From assembly GCA_015660155.1 (NCBI GenBank), contig DQLO01000340.1, positions 1 through 7,248 of the forward strand: a DNA stretch of 7,248 bases. Reading direction: 5' to 3'. Source of the stretch: Verrucomicrobiota bacterium. Its GTDB lineage: Bacteria; Verrucomicrobiota; Verrucomicrobiia; Limisphaerales; UBA1100. Positions within the stretch are counted from its first letter, which is position 1; each line of letters opens with the position of its first letter. A model generated the notes under the pieces. It did not search any database and was not told the origin of the DNA. It saw only the letters and a list, made by a program, of their open reading frames with translations. Positions 5,795 through 7,248 of this stretch are shown here, piece after piece. The position numbers were made by a program, and so were the translations under genes.

Positions 5795-5842
5795 AAAAAT
5801 TGGGGTTCAAAAACGGGCAGGGAAAGTAGCCGAGCGCGGGCC

Positions 5843-5864
5843 GAATGCAAGCCTGAATGCAAGC
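5843..5864. repeat. Tandem 10-base direct repeat upstream of efp
   Basis: GAATGCAAGC occurs twice (5843-5852 and 5855-5864) with a 12-base period, in the 73-base gap between the FtsB-like gene and efp. It could be a binding site for a regulator of efp or a chance duplication; nothing else supports either. Confidence 0.4.
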
Positions 5865-5867
5865 GAG

Positions 5868-6191
5868 CTACGGCGCGTTGGAGTCGGGCTGCTCGAAGCG
5901 GATGACCGTTTCTCCGGCGCGCGCCAGCCCGAGCTTTTCGCGGGCGTAACGCTCCACGGTTTCGGGGTCGTTGCGGAGCGCTTCAATTTGCACTTTGATT
6001 TGGCGGGCTGTTTCCTCTTCGGTGGCCACGTTTTGTTGCAGCCGCAAAATCTCCGAGCGCATCCGTTCGTTTTGTTTGATAACCGGCAGATACCAAACCG
6101 CTACTGCGAGCAGCGAGGCAACGATAAACAAAAGCTTCACGGCCGTCGTGAGCTTGTCCCAAATTCCGGTATCAATCCTCCGTTCGCTCAT
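5868..6191 (-). CDS. FtsB/DivIC-family septum formation initiator protein
   Basis: This 107-residue bitopic membrane protein has a short cytoplasmic N-terminus, one membrane segment (about 18-38, AVKLLFIVASLLAVAVWYLPV), and a coiled coil (about 40-74, IKQNERMRSEILRLQQNVA). It ends with the family signature DPETVERYAREKLGLARAGETVIRF (75-99). FtsB and DivIC work with FtsL and FtsQ/DivIB in the division complex at the septum. The length is typical (about 90-125). I cannot separate FtsB from DivIC by sequence alone, so I give no symbol. The ATG has no Shine-Dalgarno sequence but sits correctly before the membrane segment. The gene is upstream of efp on the same strand, with a 73-base gap, and is probably co-transcribed with it. 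A 9-bp dyad lies 28-51 bases upstream. Confidence 0.92.
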   Translation of the reverse strand: MSERRIDTGIWDKLTTAVKLLFIVASLLAVAVWYLPVIKQNERMRSEILRLQQNVATEEETARQIKVQIEALRNDPETVERYAREKLGLARAGETVIRFEQPDSNAP

Positions 6192-6219
6192 GCGAAAGAC
6201 GAATTACTAACAGGCGAAA

Positions 6220-6242
6220 GTGAATAACTCAAGGTTATTCAC
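6220..6242. promoter_or_regulatory. Operator-like 9-bp dyad upstream of the FtsB-like gene
   Basis: GTGAATAAC (6220-6228) and its exact complement GTTATTCAC (6234-6242) flank the 5-base spacer TCAAG. The site is 28 bases upstream of the FtsB-like ATG, where a promoter or operator would be. On the minus strand TTGAGT (6233-6228) with TAGTAA 17 bases on is a weak promoter overlapping the dyad. Each half resembles a DnaA box (TTATNCACA) with the last base changed. Confidence 0.45.
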
Positions 6243-6272
6243 CGGCGGGGAATAAAATTGTTGAGAGATTTT

Positions 6273-6347
6273 TTGAACCGCCAAGGCGCAAAGACGCCAA
6301 GAAAACCATCATAAAAAACTTGGCGTCTTTGCGCCTTGGCGGTTCAA
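6273..6347. repeat. Perfect 29-bp inverted repeat with 17-base A-rich loop
   Basis: The arms at 6273-6301 and 6319-6347 are exact complements of each other; each contains CGCCAAG twice (as CCGCCAAGGCG then GACGCCAAG). The loop (6302-6318) is mostly A. The right arm begins one base after the TGA of the Sel1-repeat gene. The transcript would form a very stable hairpin that could end or protect the Sel1 mRNA, but no T-tract follows on the minus strand (A-rich instead), so it is not a canonical intrinsic terminator. The composition resembles dispersed AACCGCCAAGG-type repeats of environmental bacteria and may be a MITE-like element. Confidence 0.8.
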
Positions 6348-6348
6348 C

Positions 6349-7248
6349 TCATTCCGACTTTGGCACTTCCGGCACCTCAGGCTCTGGAGCAGGAACGGGC
6401 TTCGGCGCGGGCGCGCGTTGCGCTTGCCATTGCTCGGTGAGTTTTTTGGACTCCGCCAATTGCGCGGGGGTAAGTTTGGTGACGAGTTCGGTGTGGGCCA
6501 CTTGGGCGTCGGCATCGCCTTGGGCGGCGGCGAGCGCGAGCCATTTGTTGGCCTGCACGAGATCCGCCTCCACGCCTTGGCCGAGCGCGTACATCACGCC
6601 CAACGCCGTTTGGCCCTCGGCGAAGCCCTGCTCGGCGGCTTGGCGGAACCACTTGAGCGCCTCCACTTTGCTGGCGGCCACGCCTTCGCCTTCGGTGTAC
6701 ATCACGGCGAGGTTCACCTGCGCCTGCGCGTGGCCCTGCTCGGCGGCTTTGCGATACCATGCGGCGGCGCGCGCATAATCGCGCGGCAAATTGTTCCCCT
6801 CATAATACATCCAGCCGATGCTGAATTGGAGCGCGGTAAACTGCCCGCCCGGCCCGGCTTGCTCGAAAGACTTGGCGATCTTGTCCAGCGCGATGGCTTT
6901 CTTTTCCGCATCGGCAATCTGCGTGGCGATGGTGAGGGCTTGCACAAAAATTTCCTCTGCTTGTTGCGCGTTGCCCGGTTGCGCCATCGCGGCGGCGATT
7001 TGTTGCAGCGCGATGGCTTTGCCTTCGCCGTCTTTCATGCGGCCCACGAGTGTGAGTGATTGTTGCAGCACCGCCTGCGCTTGCTGCTGAATTTCATTGG
7101 CCAACACCAGCGACTGCGCGAGCACGGCCTGGATTTGTTCGTGGTCGCCAAGTTCGTTGAGGGCAATCGTGAGTTTGCCGAGCGTTAGCACTTTCGCATC
7201 GACGCCTTTGATTTTTTCCACCGTCGCCAACGCCTCCGCCAGCGTGGC
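6349..7248 (-). CDS. Sel1/TPR-repeat protein, C-terminal part
   Basis: The reading frame is open to the window edge (ATLAEALATVEKIKG is in frame), so the true start is outside and an internal TTG at 7230 should not be taken as start; 299 residues are visible. The N-terminal half holds helical TPR-like repeats with a 40-residue period, seen as KAIALQQIA and KAIALDKIA. Three Sel1-like repeats follow (about 138-246): FSIGWMYYEGNNLPRDYARA, LAVMYTEGEGVAASKVEA and LGVMYALGQGVEADLVQA, with A-x-x-W-x-x-x-A-A-x-Q-G helices between. The end is a Pro/Glu-rich tail (about 277-299). Sel1 and TPR repeats are protein-binding scaffolds, so the partner and function are unknown. A signal peptide could exist in the missing N-terminus. 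The stop is one base from the 29-bp inverted repeat. Confidence 0.88.
   Translation of the reverse strand, partial: ATLAEALATVEKIKGVDAKVLTLGKLTIALNELGDHEQIQAVLAQSLVLANEIQQQAQAVLQQSLTLVGRMKDGEGKAIALQQIAAAMAQPGNAQQAEEIFVQALTIATQIADAEKKAIALDKIAKSFEQAGPGGQFTALQFSIGWMYYEGNNLPRDYARAAAWYRKAAEQGHAQAQVNLAVMYTEGEGVAASKVEALKWFRQAAEQGFAEGQTALGVMYALGQGVEADLVQANKWLALAAAQGDADAQVAHTELVTKLTPAQLAESKKLTEQWQAQRAPAPKPVPAPEPEVPEVPKSE

Noticed and set aside
6418..7059. 213-codon plus-strand ORF opposite the Sel1-repeat gene
   Set aside because: Repeat-derived shadow: its periodicity mirrors the Sel1/TPR repeats on the minus strand.
1..7248. tRNA, rRNA, CRISPR, riboswitch or transposase genes
   Set aside because: None was seen on either strand; gaps between genes are all under 160 bases and are accounted for by the repeats and candidate regulatory sites listed.

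Overview
The window is a densely coded stretch of a moderately GC-rich bacterial chromosome. It carries ten protein genes, two of them cut by the window edges, and no RNA genes, CRISPR arrays or transposase genes. I lean towards a member of the Planctomycetes-Verrucomicrobia group, perhaps Verrucomicrobiota. This is inference: the SGNH hydrolase has the look of the secreted hydrolases common there, most start codons lack a Shine-Dalgarno sequence, and the GTAGGGCG-type palindrome resembles repeats I associate with that phylum. No single gene proves it.

Layout. Left block, plus strand: the C-terminal 239 codons of a lysine 2,3-aminomutase-like radical SAM protein (1-720), then 3 bases later a secreted protein of unknown function (724-1539). 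A convergent junction with a 12-bp stem follows. Second block, minus strand, read right to left: a stand-alone HicB-like protein (4051-3833), a eukaryotic-type HisA (3753-2992), a secreted SGNH hydrolase (2899-2189) and thymidine kinase (2186-1590). A complex 54-bp palindrome lies between hisA and the hydrolase gene and supplies the hisA stop codon. A divergent intergenic region (4052-4202) holds a good sigma70-type promoter for a plus-strand PfkB-family kinase (4203-5228). This kinase gene ends 8 bases from the end of efp. Right block, minus strand, read right to left: a Sel1/TPR-repeat protein (7248-6349), a perfect 29-bp inverted repeat, an operator-like 9-bp dyad, an FtsB/DivIC-like septum protein (6191-5868) and elongation factor P (5794-5237).

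How the genes relate. Most are housekeeping functions: nucleotide salvage, histidine synthesis, sugar or nucleoside phosphorylation, cell division, and translation of proline stretches. They do not form an obvious pathway. One functional link is conceivable. EF-P keeps the tip lysine that EpmA and EpmB modify in E. coli; EpmB belongs to the lysine 2,3-aminomutase superfamily, and a protein of that superfamily lies at the left edge. The two genes are about 4.5 kb apart and not in one operon, so the link is weak.

I found no convincing new multi-gene system. The items most worth a second look are the eukaryotic-type hisA away from other his genes, the unknown secreted protein with an H-x3-H-E motif, the divergent aminomutase-like protein, and the two structured repeat elements.
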